This document shows, piece after piece, positions 11,090-19,791 of a stretch of DNA of 64,000 nt. Position 1 is the stretch's first letter. The number at the start of each line of letters is the position of its first letter. A model generated the notes under the pieces. It ran no database searches, was not told the DNA's origin, and worked only from the letters and a program-made list of their open reading frames with translations. The DNA comes from Demequina sp. TMPB413 (GTDB taxonomy: Bacteria > Actinomycetota > Actinomycetes > Actinomycetales > Demequinaceae), in assembly GCF_020447105.2 (NCBI RefSeq), contig NZ_CP096184.1:2728001-2792000 (forward strand), written 5' to 3'. The position numbers were made by a program, and so were the translations under genes.

Positions 11090-12355
11090 TCACCCTACCG
11101 GCGCGGGTCCGGCGCCATGCGACAGCGAGGGTGCGCGCAAGTCGCCGACCCAGGAACTCGCTCCGGCGAAGTCCCTGCCGGTCTCGGCTGCCCACGACCA
11201 CAAGATGCGTCCCGCGCGCAGTTGCGGCGGCCCCAATGCCTGCTCGCACAGGCGCTGCCGCACTCCTGTCGGCAGATGAAACAGTTCACCGACGTACCGC
11301 TCGCGATCGCGCGACTGTGGAGCCCTGAAGAGGTTTCCCGCACACCACTCGCCGTCCGACGTGAAGTCGATCGCGCTGCTGCCCTGCGGCATGTGAACCC
11401 ATAGGCCGCCAGGGAGTTGAAGCACTCTCTGGCTCAGCCAGAACCCCACGACCGAACCGTCGCACACGCTCGCGCCGGGGTAGGTGCCCGACCGCAAGAG
11501 GCGAAGCACAGGGATGGGGCCATCGAGGCTCAGCTCCCCGACCTGGCCGAAGTCCACGGCGTCGCCTTCCATGACGCTCACCGCTGCGACGCGTCTGCCC
11601 TCGCGCTCGGCGGCTGTGTCCCTGTGCAGAGTCGGAAAACGCGTGCGACCGACGCGGTGGGTGGTTCCGTCCAGCGACGTCACTCCTATAGTTCCCTCGC
11701 TTCCAGTCAGCATCGTCCACGCGACCTTGTCGCCAGCGACCAACACCCAGCCATCAGGCGCCAGCGGAAGAGGTTGGCCCTTGGGAAGGCTTTCGGTATG
11801 GAGCATTCGCGGCGTCAGGCTGGGCTCTGCGACCCACAGGTGCGCCGACTTGCCGTCGATCGCAATCTGCCACCACGCGACGGTGCCTCGGTCGATGCTG
11901 GGCATCGGCCAACGGGCGGCCACCACGCCCTCCGGACCGGTGATCGCGCGAAAGCTTCCGTCCGGCGCGACGACGGCGATGTCCGAGGTCGTCTCATCTC
12001 TGTACCGGATGACGACCACACTGCCGTCGATATCGAGGGAGACTCCGGAAGTTCGTGATTGCAACGACGACACCTGGCGAGCGTTGGCAACCAGGTCGCT
12101 CACCTGGTGCCACTGTTCGTAGGGGACTGTTCGCCGAGCATCGTCGGGCATGCGAAAAGCCGCCTCGTCGGGCGACTGGGGCAGGCGTCTCGTTCTCCCG
12201 CTCGGAACGAATGCGCGCAGGATCGCCTTGACCACCGGCCAACGCCGACCTCGTGGCTGATCCATGACCGACTTGTGGAGGTGGGGTGCGATTCTCGCCA
12301 GGAACAGGAGGAACGGTGTGGCCAGCGCAATCAGCAGGATGATGAGTTGGCGCAC
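11090..12355 (-). CDS. Membrane-anchored envelope protein, paralogue 3 (propeller-like)
   Basis: A protein of about 421 residues starting with a hydrophobic anchor (RQLIILLIALATPFLLFLAR), then a basic stretch and a repeated beta domain related to the two downstream genes (VSLDIDGSVVVIRYRDE, VVAPDGSFRAI). It is the first gene of the three-gene cluster. The start is uncertain. I use the GTG at 12353-12355, which overlaps the stop of a seven-codon ORF (MKTSGER, ATG at 12377) that does have a GGGGGACGGG site before it. A one-base frameshift or sequencing error would instead fuse that ATG to this frame. The open frame further upstream reaches into the clpC terminator and is not credible as coding. 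Confidence 0.7.
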   Translation of the reverse strand: MRQLIILLIALATPFLLFLARIAPHLHKSVMDQPRGRRWPVVKAILRAFVPSGRTRRLPQSPDEAAFRMPDDARRTVPYEQWHQVSDLVANARQVSSLQSRTSGVSLDIDGSVVVIRYRDETTSDIAVVAPDGSFRAITGPEGVVAARWPMPSIDRGTVAWWQIAIDGKSAHLWVAEPSLTPRMLHTESLPKGQPLPLAPDGWVLVAGDKVAWTMLTGSEGTIGVTSLDGTTHRVGRTRFPTLHRDTAAEREGRRVAAVSVMEGDAVDFGQVGELSLDGPIPVLRLLRSGTYPGASVCDGSVVGFWLSQRVLQLPGGLWVHMPQGSSAIDFTSDGEWCAGNLFRAPQSRDRERYVGELFHLPTGVRQRLCEQALGPPQLRAGRILWSWAAETGRDFAGASSWVGDLRAPSLSHGAGPAPVG

Positions 12356-12525
12356 TAGCGTTCGCCCGACGTCTTCATGACCCGTCCCCCTGGATGTGGT
12401 GCCATGAGCATACCGACCGTGCGTAGCCCGGATGGTGAGAATGCGACCGGGAGTGGGCTGGACGGCGCGTTGTCCCCGCTCGTCTCCACGAAGTCCCGGG
12501 ACGCCCGCTTCGGGGTGAGAATCAC

Positions 12526-12562
12526 GAAGACCCCGGCTCCCTTGCGGGAGACCGGGGCCTTC
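12526..12562 (-). terminator. Rho-independent-type hairpin after clpC
   Basis: An imperfect GC-rich hairpin (GACCCCGGCTCCC / GGGAGACCGGGGCC arms, loop TTGC) begins about 17 bases beyond the clpC stop. The T tract on the minus strand is weak (TCTTCG), as is common in actinobacteria. Confidence 0.75.
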
Positions 12563-12578
12563 TGAGCGTGATGGAGGG

Positions 12579-15146
12579 TTAGGACTCCTTGGAGTCGCCC
12601 TCGTCGTTCTGCGATGAGCCGCCCGACTTCTCGACAGAGGCGGGCACCGGGTCAGTCGTGATGGGCTCGCCCACCACGCTGTCCCTGTCGATGCCCTCGA
12701 ACGTGAACTCGCCGAGGATTCCGTCGCCTTGCGCATCGACGCGGATGATCTGGCCCGACGTGATCTCGCCGAACAGGATCTTCTCTGACAACGGGTCCTC
12801 GATCTCGCGCTGCAGGGCTCGACGTAGCGGCCTTGCACCCAGGACTGGGTCGTAACCGCGTTCGGCAAGCAACCGCTTGGCCGCATCGGTCAGCTCGATG
12901 CCCATGTCCTTGTCCTTCATGCGCTCGTCGAGGCGAGCCACCATCAGGTCGACGATCTGGATGATCTCGTCCTGCGTGAGCTGCGGGAAGACCACGACGT
13001 TGTCGACGCGGTTGAGGAACTCAGGCTTGAAGTGCTCCTTGAGCTTGGAGTTCACCAGCTTGACCATCTCGTCGTACGTCTGGCCACCCTCCTGCGCCAC
13101 CGCAAAGCCGGTGGCCTGGCGCTTGGAAATCGCGTCGGCACCCAGATTGGTGGTCATGATGATGATGGTGTTCTTGAAGTTCACCTCTCGGCCCTGAGCA
13201 TCCGTCAGCTTGCCGTCTTCCAGGATCTGGAGCAGCGAGTTGAAGATGTCGGGGTGGGCCTTCTCGACCTCGTCGAACAGGACCACGGAGAACGGCTTGC
13301 GGCGCACCTTCTCGGTGAGCTGGCCGCCCTCTTCGAAGCCGACGTAGCCGGGAGGCGCACCGAACAGTCGCGCCACCGTGTGCTTCTCGCCGTACTCGGA
13401 CATGTCGAGCGAGATGAGGGCATCCTCGTCACCGAAGAGGAACTCGGCGAGCGCCTTGGCGAGCTCGGTCTTTCCAACGCCGGTGGGCCCGGCGAAGATG
13501 AACGAACCACCTGGGCGCTTGGGGTCCTTCAGGCCAGCACGCGTGCGACGAATCGCCTGCGACAGCACCTTGATGGCCGCCTCTTGGCCGACGATCCGCT
13601 TGTGCAGTTCGCCTTCCATCGCGAGCAGTCGAGAGGACTCGTCGGAGCTGACGCGAGCCACGGGCACGCCGGTGGACATCGCGAGCACCTCGGCGATCAG
13701 GTCCTCGTCCACCACCGCAGCGATGTCGAGGTCGCCCGACTTCCAGGCCTGCTCCTTCTCGGAGCGCTGCTCGGTGAGCTTGCGCTCCACGTCACGCAGC
13801 GACGCGGCCTTCTCGAAGTCCTGCTCGTCGATTGCCGACTCCTTGTCGCGACGCACGTTCGCGATCTTGTCGTCGAGGTCACGAAGCTCAGGCGGGCTGG
13901 TCATGCGACGGATGCGCAGACGCGCTCCCGCCTCATCGATCAGGTCGATCGCCTTGTCTGGCAAGAACCGGTCGGAGATGTAGCGGTCGGCCATTTGCGC
14001 CGCCGCCACGATGGCGTCGTCCGTGATGGTGACGCGGTGGAAAGCCTCGTAGCGGTCGCGCAGACCCTTGAGGATCTCGATCGCGTGGCTGAGTTCCGGC
14101 TCCGGCACCTGGATGGGTTGGAACCGACGCTCGAGCGCGGCGTCCTTCTCGATGTGCTTGCGGTACTCGTCGAGCGTGGTGGCACCGATGGTCTGCAGTT
14201 CCCCGCGGGCGAGCATGGGCTTCAGGATCGACGCGGCGTCGATCGCGCCCTCGGCTGCACCAGCACCCACCAGGGTGTGGATCTCGTCGATGAACAGGAT
14301 GATGTCGCCGCGCGTGCGGATCTCTTTGAGCACCTTCTTGAGGCGCTCCTCGAAGTCACCGCGGTAGCGGGAGCCTGCCACGAGCGAGCCGAGGTCAAGC
14401 GTGTAGAGGTGCTTGTCCTTGAGCGTCTCGGGCACGTCGCCGCGCACGATCGCCTGGGCGAGTCCCTCGACCACTGCGGTCTTGCCGACGCCTGGCTCGC
14501 CGATGAGGACCGGGTTGTTCTTGGTGCGGCGAGACAGGACCTGCATCACCCGCTCCATGATGAGCTCGCGGCCGATGACGGGGTCGAGCTTTCCCTCGCG
14601 CGCGGCTTGCGTGTAGTTGCGGCCGAACTGGTCGAGCACGGTGGAACCTGCGGGGGTGCCCTCTTGAGGTCCTCCCGCGGAGGCGCCGACTCCGGCGGTC
14701 TCCTTGCCCTCGTAGCCCGACAACAGCTGGATGACCTGCTGGCGCACAGAACTCAGTTCCGCCCCGAGCTTGCCGAGCACCTGAGCGGCTACGCCTTCGC
14801 CTTCGCGAATGAGGCCGAGCAGGATGTGCTCGGTGCCGATGTAGTTGTGGCCGAGTTGCAGTGCCTCGCGGAGAGACAGTTCGAGGACCTTCTTGGCGCG
14901 AGGGGTGAAGGGGATGTGGCCGGAGGGGGCGTGTGAGCCCTCGCCGATGATTTCCTGGACCTGCTCGCGCACGCCGTTGAGGGAGATGTCCATGGCCTCG
15001 AGTGCTTTGGCGGCAACGCCTTCGCCCTCGCGCACCAGGCCAAGCAGGATGTGCTCGGTCCCGATGTAGTTGTGGTTGAGCATGCGCGCCTCTTCTTGGG
15101 CGAGCACCACCACGCGACGGGCCCTGTCAGTGAACCGTTCGAACAT
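12579..15146 (-). CDS. clpC: ATP-dependent Clp protease ATPase subunit ClpC
   Basis: An 855-residue Hsp100 unfoldase that feeds substrates to ClpP. Two N-terminal Clp-N repeats (about 1-145, with the duplicated [13 protein letters not shown] motif), AAA module 1 with Walker [10 protein letters not shown] and Walker B ILFIDEIH, a middle domain with a UVR-like coiled segment ([17 protein letters not shown]), AAA module 2 with GPTGVGKTE and [12 protein letters not shown], and a charged Ser-rich tail. Length and order are those of actinobacterial ClpC1. A good ribosome site (GAGGAGG) precedes the ATG at 15144-15146. It is monocistronic, followed by its own hairpin. I saw no clear ClgR operator in the 200-base upstream gap. 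Confidence 0.97.
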   Translation of the reverse strand: MFERFTDRARRVVVLAQEEARMLNHNYIGTEHILLGLVREGEGVAAKALEAMDISLNGVREQVQEIIGEGSHAPSGHIPFTPRAKKVLELSLREALQLGHNYIGTEHILLGLIREGEGVAAQVLGKLGAELSSVRQQVIQLLSGYEGKETAGVGASAGGPQEGTPAGSTVLDQFGRNYTQAAREGKLDPVIGRELIMERVMQVLSRRTKNNPVLIGEPGVGKTAVVEGLAQAIVRGDVPETLKDKHLYTLDLGSLVAGSRYRGDFEERLKKVLKEIRTRGDIILFIDEIHTLVGAGAAEGAIDAASILKPMLARGELQTIGATTLDEYRKHIEKDAALERRFQPIQVPEPELSHAIEILKGLRDRYEAFHRVTITDDAIVAAAQMADRYISDRFLPDKAIDLIDEAGARLRIRRMTSPPELRDLDDKIANVRRDKESAIDEQDFEKAASLRDVERKLTEQRSEKEQAWKSGDLDIAAVVDEDLIAEVLAMSTGVPVARVSSDESSRLLAMEGELHKRIVGQEAAIKVLSQAIRRTRAGLKDPKRPGGSFIFAGPTGVGKTELAKALAEFLFGDEDALISLDMSEYGEKHTVARLFGAPPGYVGFEEGGQLTEKVRRKPFSVVLFDEVEKAHPDIFNSLLQILEDGKLTDAQGREVNFKNTIIIMTTNLGADAISKRQATGFAVAQEGGQTYDEMVKLVNSKLKEHFKPEFLNRVDNVVVFPQLTQDEIIQIVDLMVARLDERMKDKDMGIELTDAAKRLLAERGYDPVLGARPLRRALQREIEDPLSEKILFGEITSGQIIRVDAQGDGILGEFTFEGIDRDSVVGEPITTDPVPASVEKSGGSSQNDEGDSKES

Positions 15147-15281
15147 CGTCTACCTCCTCGGCCACGAGGGAATGGTCCTCGGGGCGTGTCATCAGGCTAA
15201 CCACGTCGCCTAGGGGCCGATACCCATGTTCGCGGTGGGCGTGAGAGTTGTTACCGCAGCGAAATCAGCGGCCGACGCTGG

Positions 15282-15335
15282 TTGACGGCCGCGTTCACAG
15301 GACGTATCGTTTATCAATAACAACGAAAAACGATA
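15282..15335 (+). promoter_or_regulatory. Promoter and inverted-repeat operator of the DUF2975/HTH operon
   Basis: A near-consensus sigma70-type promoter, TTGACG (15282-15287), 17-base spacer, TATCGT (15305-15310). The -10 element is the left half of an inverted repeat, TATCGTTT at 15305-15312 and AAACGATA at 15328-15335, separated by an AT-rich spacer. Binding there would cover the -10 and start site. The HTH protein encoded second in this operon is the obvious candidate ligand (inference). AAGGAG follows at 15335-15340, ahead of the GTG start. Confidence 0.75.
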
Positions 15336-15346
15336 AGGAGTGAGTC

Positions 15347-15958
15347 GTGAACAACATGTCGGCCCCCCTGAAGCGGAGCGACCGCGTCAGCCTCTACATC
15401 TCCGCAGCGATTGCAATAGCGGCCATCGCCGCTGGTGCGGCCGCCACCGTGGTCAGGATCTCTGAAGTCGCTCCCGGCCACGACATCCCGGTGGTTGTCC
15501 CGCTGGCCGACGAGCAGGCTGAACTACCGCTCGGTCCCGACGGCGCAGCCGTGACCGTCGATGTCGAAACAGCGACCGTCATCGTGCCTGAGCCGGCACC
15601 GGCGACGCTCTTTGCGCTCTGGGCGCAACCCATCGTGCAGCTACTCGTCATCGCGGCCGCGATGGTCATCGCCGCGGCCTTCATGGTGCGTCTCGCAAGG
15701 GGGCGGGCCTTCGAACGCGGCACGGCTCGCCTCGCATATGCGGGTGCCGGTGTGATCACTGGTGGATGGCTCGTGGAGACCATCCTGACCAACATGACAA
15801 CGAACGGCGCGCTCTCAGCCATCAGCAACTACACCTACGAGGCAGCCCTCTTCGAAGTCACGCTCGGCCCCATGATCGCTGTGTTGGTCATCGCTGCCGT
15901 CGGTGTCGCCCTGCAGATCGGCGAGCGGCTTCAGAGCGAGACGGAGGGGCTCGTATGA
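15347..15958 (+). CDS. DUF2975-type four-helix membrane protein
   Basis: A 203-residue integral membrane protein with about four helices (near 20-40, 95-115, 128-148 and 175-195) and an acidic extracytoplasmic loop between the first two. The layout, and its pairing with a small YozG-like HTH gene, match the DUF2975 family. The start is the GTG at 15347, eight bases after AAGGAG; an ATG three codons downstream is possible. Its last codons overlap the HTH start (ATGA). In this family the membrane protein and the HTH protein are thought to form a small regulatory or toxin-antitoxin-like module, but biochemical function is unknown. Confidence 0.8.
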   Translation: MNNMSAPLKRSDRVSLYISAAIAIAAIAAGAAATVVRISEVAPGHDIPVVVPLADEQAELPLGPDGAAVTVDVETATVIVPEPAPATLFALWAQPIVQLLVIAAAMVIAAAFMVRLARGRAFERGTARLAYAGAGVITGGWLVETILTNMTTNGALSAISNYTYEAALFEVTLGPMIAVLVIAAVGVALQIGERLQSETEGLV

Positions 15959-16185
15959 GCCCCGCGGAACCGGAGCACAACGGGATTCACTGCCGCCTCG
16001 ACGAACTTCTCGAGCAGCGGGATCTGACTCTCACGCGGCTCAGCGAGATCGTCGGCGTCTCCTTGGTGAACCTGTCCGTGCTCAAGAACGATCGCGCGCG
16101 CGCCATCCGCTTCTCGACTCTTGTGGCCATTTGCGAGGCCCTTGACTGCGAGGTCGGCGACCTGTTGGTCCGCCAACCGGCGTAG
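15955..16185 (+). CDS. YozG-like HTH (XRE/Cro) regulator
   Basis: A 76-residue protein that is essentially one helix-turn-helix domain: HCRLDELLEQRDLTLTRLSEIVGVSLVNLSVLKNDRARAIRFSTL with the C-terminal LCEALDCxVGDLL-like ending of the YozG/Cro branch. The ATG overlaps the TGA of the DUF2975 gene, so the two are translationally coupled. It probably autoregulates through the inverted repeat at 15305-15335; this is inferred from position only. Confidence 0.9.
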   Translation: MSPAEPEHNGIHCRLDELLEQRDLTLTRLSEIVGVSLVNLSVLKNDRARAIRFSTLVAICEALDCEVGDLLVRQPA

Positions 16186-16190
16186 CGGGC

Positions 16191-16616
16191 TCAGGTCTCT
16201 AGCAGGATGGTGATGGGGCCGTCGTTGGTGAGCGTCACGTCCATGTGGGCGCCGAAGACGCCCGTACCGACCGTCAGCCCCCGCTCGCGCAGCGCCGTCA
16301 CCACGGCTGCGACGAGCGGCTCAGCGACGGGGCCTGGAGCCGCCTGATTCCAGGTGGGACGGCGGCCCTTGCGCGTGTCCGCATACAGGGTGAACTGGCT
16401 GACGACGATGACGGGCGCGTCCTCGTCGGCGACGGAGCGTTCGCCGTCGAGCAGGCGAAGGTCGGCGATCTTCCTGGCGATGGTCTCTGCTTGCTCGGGG
16501 CCGTCGTCGTGGGTGACGCCCACGAGGGCGACGATGCCCTGGCGGTCAAAGGACGCGACCTCTCGGCCGTCGACCACTACTGCTGCGCGTGAGGCGCGCT
16601 GCAACACCGCGCGCAT
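16191..16616 (-). CDS. dtd: D-aminoacyl-tRNA deacylase
   Basis: A 141-residue hydrolase that removes D-amino acids (and glycine) mischarged on tRNA. The two family motifs are intact: SQFTLYAD in the middle and NDGPITI near the C-terminus, the latter carrying the Gly-cis-Pro element that excludes L-amino acids. Full length. It is convergent with the HTH gene (5 bp gap) and 6 bp downstream of the DUF2516 gene on the same strand, so likely cotranscribed with it. Confidence 0.96.
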   Translation of the reverse strand: MRAVLQRASRAAVVVDGREVASFDRQGIVALVGVTHDDGPEQAETIARKIADLRLLDGERSVADEDAPVIVVSQFTLYADTRKGRRPTWNQAAPGPVAEPLVAAVVTALRERGLTVGTGVFGAHMDVTLTNDGPITILLET

Positions 16617-16622
16617 CGGGGA

Positions 16623-16970
16623 CTACCAGCCGCCGGTGTTCCGCGGGGCGCGTCCCCCGCCCGATGGTCCGCTGCGGTGCGGCCCCAGCGCCGGCTTCAC
16701 ACCCACGTGATACACGATCACGGCGACAGCGGCAGCGAGGCCGATGAAGTTGAGCGGACCAGAGCCGCCGCCGAAGGGGAACGGCAGCGAGATGAACAGC
16801 AGCGCGGTAGCAACCGACAGGATCACCACCCACAGCGTCTTGGTCTGCTTACCGGCGTTCACGAACGCCGCGTTGGAACGCCGTGCCGCATCCACGAGGG
16901 CCCAAATGCCTGCGCCAAAGGCCGCATACGAGATCGCCGCAAGCACCAAGAACTGCAAGAACTGAAACAT
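16623..16970 (-). CDS. DUF2516 family membrane protein
   Basis: A 115-residue actinobacterial membrane protein with three hydrophobic helices (about 5-27, 45-65 and 73-90) and the ALVDAxxR motif followed by NAGKQTKTLW typical of DUF2516. The tail is Gly/Pro/Arg rich. The start ATG is preceded by GGAGGTAA. Function unknown; commonly found near dtd or aldolase genes in Micrococcales. Confidence 0.88.
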   Translation of the reverse strand: MFQFLQFLVLAAISYAAFGAGIWALVDAARRSNAAFVNAGKQTKTLWVVILSVATALLFISLPFPFGGGSGPLNFIGLAAAVAVIVYHVGVKPALGPHRSGPSGGGRAPRNTGGW

Positions 16971-17073
16971 CGCTTACCTCCGCGGGTCACGCTATCTCAT
17001 GGCTAGTGGAAGCCCGAAAGCCCGACGCGGGCGCACCTGCAAGCAGAAGCGGAGCGAGTGCACGCTGTGCGAA

Positions 17074-18225
17074 CTACAGATCCCCGCCGTCGGCCGCGCA
17101 GCCCTTGCCCATCAGCAGCCCCTTGGTGGTGGGCCCTGGCTTAGGGGGTCGATCGGCAGAGAAACCCTCGGCGTTCACGATGATCTCTTGAGCGGCCGCG
17201 ATCGGGCCGTCTTCGCCCTGCACCTCAAGGACGGCCGTAGGGTCGGTCGACCGCTTGAGCACGGCCAGCGCGATGGGACCCAACTCATGGTGTCGCGCGA
17301 CCGAGGTCACCCGGCCGGCGGGCTTGCCGTCGGACGCGAGCGTCACGGCGGCGCCCAACGCCGGAAGGTCGGCATCGGAACCATCTAGGTGCAGCATGGT
17401 CAGCCTGCGCGGCGGGCGTCCCACGTTGTGGACCTTGGCAACCGTCTCCTGCCCGCGGTAGCAGCCCTTATGGAGATGCACGGCGGTGCGCAGCCAATCG
17501 AGTTCGTGGGGAAGTGTGGTCTCGTCGATCTCTGTGGCGGCGCGAGGGCGGTGCGCCGCGATCCGGAGCGCCTCCGAGGCCCACGTGCCCGCGAGCCGGG
17601 CGCCTGCCGCAACCCTGGCGTCAATAGCCGACTCGAGCTCGGCACGCGGCACGAGCGTGAGTCGCCACGGCCGTGGAGTCGCCTCGGCGCTCGCGGAGTC
17701 GGTGTACGACGTGCCGCCGGGGCCCACGTGGGGCCACTGGTCGACCCACGTCACAGCGTCGGCGGGACCTGAGCCGGACGTGCCGCGCGGCTCGCCGATC
17801 GCCGCCCACTGGGCTGTGACATCGGCGACCTCGACGCGCAGCATGAACCGCATCCGGTCAAGGAAGGCGGCCAACCCTTCGGCCGTCTCGGTGATGAGCC
17901 ACGCGGTCTCGCCATCATCGACGACCGCCGCGACGTGCTCGATCCGACCCTGCGGGTTCAGGATCATCAGTTCTGTGGAAGCCTCGGGTGCCAGGCTCGC
18001 GACCTCTTGAGTGGTGAGCGAGTTGAGCCACGTCAATCGATCGGGACCGGTGACCGTCACCACTCCAAGGTGCGACTGGTCCACCACACCAGCGCCAGCC
18101 TCGAGCGACCGTTGCTCCGCCGTCGGGTCCCCGTAGTGCCACGCCACGCCGGCGTCTGGGCCGGTGGCAGCGACCGCGCCCTGGCGAGAGAGCAGCGGAG
18201 AGGAAGCGACGAGTGCGGAAGTCAT
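17074..18225 (-). CDS. ygfZ: YgfZ/GcvT-fold folate-binding protein
   Basis: A 383-residue tetrahydrofolate-binding protein of the GcvT fold, known in E. coli (YgfZ) and mycobacteria (Rv0811c) to support Fe-S cluster enzyme maturation. The diagnostic motif K-G-C-Y-R-G-Q-E is at about residues 252-259, with the redox-active cysteine intact. N-terminal ATGPDAGVAWHYGDP and the GPDRLTWLNSL strand match the family. It is the last gene of a seven-gene minus-strand operon, 25 bases after the FABP-like gene. No convincing ribosome site precedes the ATG. Confidence 0.93.
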   Translation of the reverse strand: MTSALVASSPLLSRQGAVAATGPDAGVAWHYGDPTAEQRSLEAGAGVVDQSHLGVVTVTGPDRLTWLNSLTTQEVASLAPEASTELMILNPQGRIEHVAAVVDDGETAWLITETAEGLAAFLDRMRFMLRVEVADVTAQWAAIGEPRGTSGSGPADAVTWVDQWPHVGPGGTSYTDSASAEATPRPWRLTLVPRAELESAIDARVAAGARLAGTWASEALRIAAHRPRAATEIDETTLPHELDWLRTAVHLHKGCYRGQETVAKVHNVGRPPRRLTMLHLDGSDADLPALGAAVTLASDGKPAGRVTSVARHHELGPIALAVLKRSTDPTAVLEVQGEDGPIAAAQEIIVNAEGFSADRPPKPGPTTKGLLMGKGCAADGGDL

Positions 18226-18250
18226 GACGAGTGAACGACCGAGCGGCCGC

Positions 18251-18787
18251 TTACGATTCCGCCACGCGCGACATGCGGCCAGATGCGTAGTTGCTCAGTT
18301 CGTTTCCGAAGGCGGCGATATCGAAGGCGAACATGAGTTCCCCTCCCACGTGTCCGTAGAGTCGCGACGCCCCGCCGACGTCGGGGGCCGATGCCGAACG
18401 CGCCATCAGGTCAGATGCGAGTTCGATCTTGCCGTTGCCAACGGCCCCAATCAGCAGCGCAATCGAGCCGGAGGCATCAGCGAGCATCAACTCCACCGGG
18501 TGAAGGTTCTCGCTGAGCTCGAGTCCCTCCGGCGGCGTGGGCGGCACGCGCCAGTACCCCTGCTCGCTCGACCACACGGGACCGTCCTCACCATCGGCGC
18601 CCAGCACCGTCCACGTGGAGCGGTAAATGAGGTAGGGCCCGCCGTCGTGATCGAGGGTCACCTCTGAGCGGAAATCGGTGCGAGGAATCCCCGGGTACTC
18701 GATCACCCCATGGCCCGACCACGAGCCGACCAGCCAGGCAAGTGGATAGACCTCTGGTGCGAGATCGTCAGGCAGCGTGAACGTCAC
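18251..18787 (-). CDS. FABP-like beta-barrel protein (Rv0813c/nitrobindin family)
   Basis: A 178-residue ten-stranded lipocalin-like barrel with the signature LAWLVGSWSGHGVIEYPGI. I choose the GTG at 18785-18787, which overlaps the stop of the 36-residue upstream gene (GTGA), over an ATG nine codons earlier that would overlap that gene out of frame. Nitrobindins use a C-terminal His to ligate haem and isomerise peroxynitrite. In this protein the corresponding end reads ELSNYASGRMSRV and has no histidine, so it looks like the Rv0813c branch, which probably binds something other than haem. The neighbours YgfZ, thioredoxin-like and glnR reproduce mycobacterial synteny around Rv0813c. Confidence 0.88.
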   Translation of the reverse strand: MTFTLPDDLAPEVYPLAWLVGSWSGHGVIEYPGIPRTDFRSEVTLDHDGGPYLIYRSTWTVLGADGEDGPVWSSEQGYWRVPPTPPEGLELSENLHPVELMLADASGSIALLIGAVGNGKIELASDLMARSASAPDVGGASRLYGHVGGELMFAFDIAAFGNELSNYASGRMSRVAES

Positions 18788-18894
18788 CGCTTGGGCGCCT
18801 TCAAGACGCGCCACAGCACGATACCGACGATCCAGGCAGTCGCGCCGAAGGCCGCGATGGCCAGGCCGACGAAGGTGGCTTCGAGTGCAGTCAT
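18784..18894 (-). CDS. 36-residue single-pass membrane peptide
   Basis: A small ORF below common length cut-offs: ATG at 18892-18894 with GGAGAG six bases upstream, stop TGA at 18784-18786 overlapping the GTG of the FABP-like gene. The peptide is MTALEATFVG, then one membrane helix (LAIAAFGATAWIVGIVLW) and a basic end RVLKAPKR. The ribosome site, the overlap with the next gene and a plausible helix with a positive-inside tail all support it as real. Function unknown; it may mainly serve translational coupling. Confidence 0.72.
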   Translation of the reverse strand: MTALEATFVGLAIAAFGATAWIVGIVLWRVLKAPKR

Positions 18895-18936
18895 GGTCTC
18901 TCCAGTCTAGGCAGGGCTGCGCAGTTCACCGGTGCG

Positions 18937-19293
18937 TCAATACACGAGTGGCGTGGAATCGGGGTCCATGCTTTCGGCCACGAACGCGGCCGAGCCGGCG
19001 ATGCGCACACCATCCATCAGATCGTGGGCACCGAGGTCCCTGCGCTGGATGCACTGAGTGCACGCCGTGATGGTTCCCGCCGCGAGCACCGCGTCGCGCA
19101 GTTGCGACAGCGGGGGGCTGTGCGGCAGTTCAACGTCGACCACTCCCGGCACCACTTGGAACACCGCATCGCCCGTGAGCCACAGACTCACCTCGACACC
19201 AGAGGCGGCAGCAGTGGCCGCAACGGTGAAGGCCTGCAACAAGGTCTCTGGCCGCTCGGCACCCCACGTGCACTTCACCACCAAGCGCGGCAC
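18937..19293 (-). CDS. DsrE-family protein
   Basis: A 118-residue alpha/beta protein of the DsrE/DsrF/YchN superfamily, whose members carry sulfane sulfur on a conserved cysteine or act as small regulatory subunits. The family plan is visible: a first strand (RLVVKCTW), the long ETLLQAFTVAATAAASGVEV helix, SLWLTGDAVF, and a cysteine pair in ITACTQCIQRR, followed by the RIAGSAAFV end. It starts at a GTG (19291-19293) one base after the TGA of the DUF4395 gene, so the two are coupled. Sulfur transfer is inferred from the fold and neighbours. Confidence 0.85.
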   Translation of the reverse strand: MPRLVVKCTWGAERPETLLQAFTVAATAAASGVEVSLWLTGDAVFQVVPGVVDVELPHSPPLSQLRDAVLAAGTITACTQCIQRRDLGAHDLMDGVRIAGSAAFVAESMDPDSTPLVY

Positions 19294-19294
19294 G

Positions 19295-19741
19295 TCACAC
19301 CGCCTTGCTCGTGGCGCGCTTCATCAGCAAGTAGATCTCACAGCCCGCGCAGAATCCGAACACCCCGTTGAGGAACGATGCGATGGCCACCAGTGCGGCG
19401 AACACGTAGAAGCCTGCGTCCGCACCGACGAGTCCCAGGATGAGTCCAGCCGCCGCCATTGCCAGGCCCATTTGCTGAGCGAAGCGTGGAGGGCGGAAAC
19501 TTTCTGTTGCGGCCGGAGGGCCGATGCGAGGTCGCACGAAGGTGCGAAAGAGCCAGGACTGAACGGTCATCTGGGGCCCGACGGTCGCGCCGGGCAGGAA
19601 CATGGCGGTCAGCACGGCCATGAGGATGATGCCAGCGGTATTCGCTCCGACGAGCAGCGCGGCAAGCACCACGGCGAACGTCACCAAGGCCCCAAAGCGG
19701 TATCCGCGCGGGTCGATCTGAACGTCAGATGTGGGGGACAC
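19295..19741 (-). CDS. DUF4395 membrane protein with CxxC
   Basis: A 148-residue membrane protein with about four helices in two pairs (near 18-50 and 92-130). It contains the DUF4395 features: Asp-Pro-Arg near the N-terminus (VQIDPRGYRF) and a cysteine pair in the last helix (FGFCAGCEIY). DUF4395 genes usually sit beside thioredoxin-like or rhodanese genes, as here, suggesting a membrane thiol-redox or sulfur-trafficking step, but no activity is proven. It lies between the thioredoxin-like gene (50 bp upstream) and the DsrE gene (1 bp downstream). Confidence 0.88.
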   Translation of the reverse strand: MSPTSDVQIDPRGYRFGALVTFAVVLAALLVGANTAGIILMAVLTAMFLPGATVGPQMTVQSWLFRTFVRPRIGPPAATESFRPPRFAQQMGLAMAAAGLILGLVGADAGFYVFAALVAIASFLNGVFGFCAGCEIYLLMKRATSKAV

Positions 19742-19791
19742 GAGACCTCCTCAATAGGCTCGCCATCCTAGTCCCGGACGGTGGAGCGCAC

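Noticed and set aside
13032-14936. A 634-codon open frame antisense to clpC
   Set aside because: It is the GC-driven shadow of clpC; no recognisable domain, no ribosome site, and clpC is certain.
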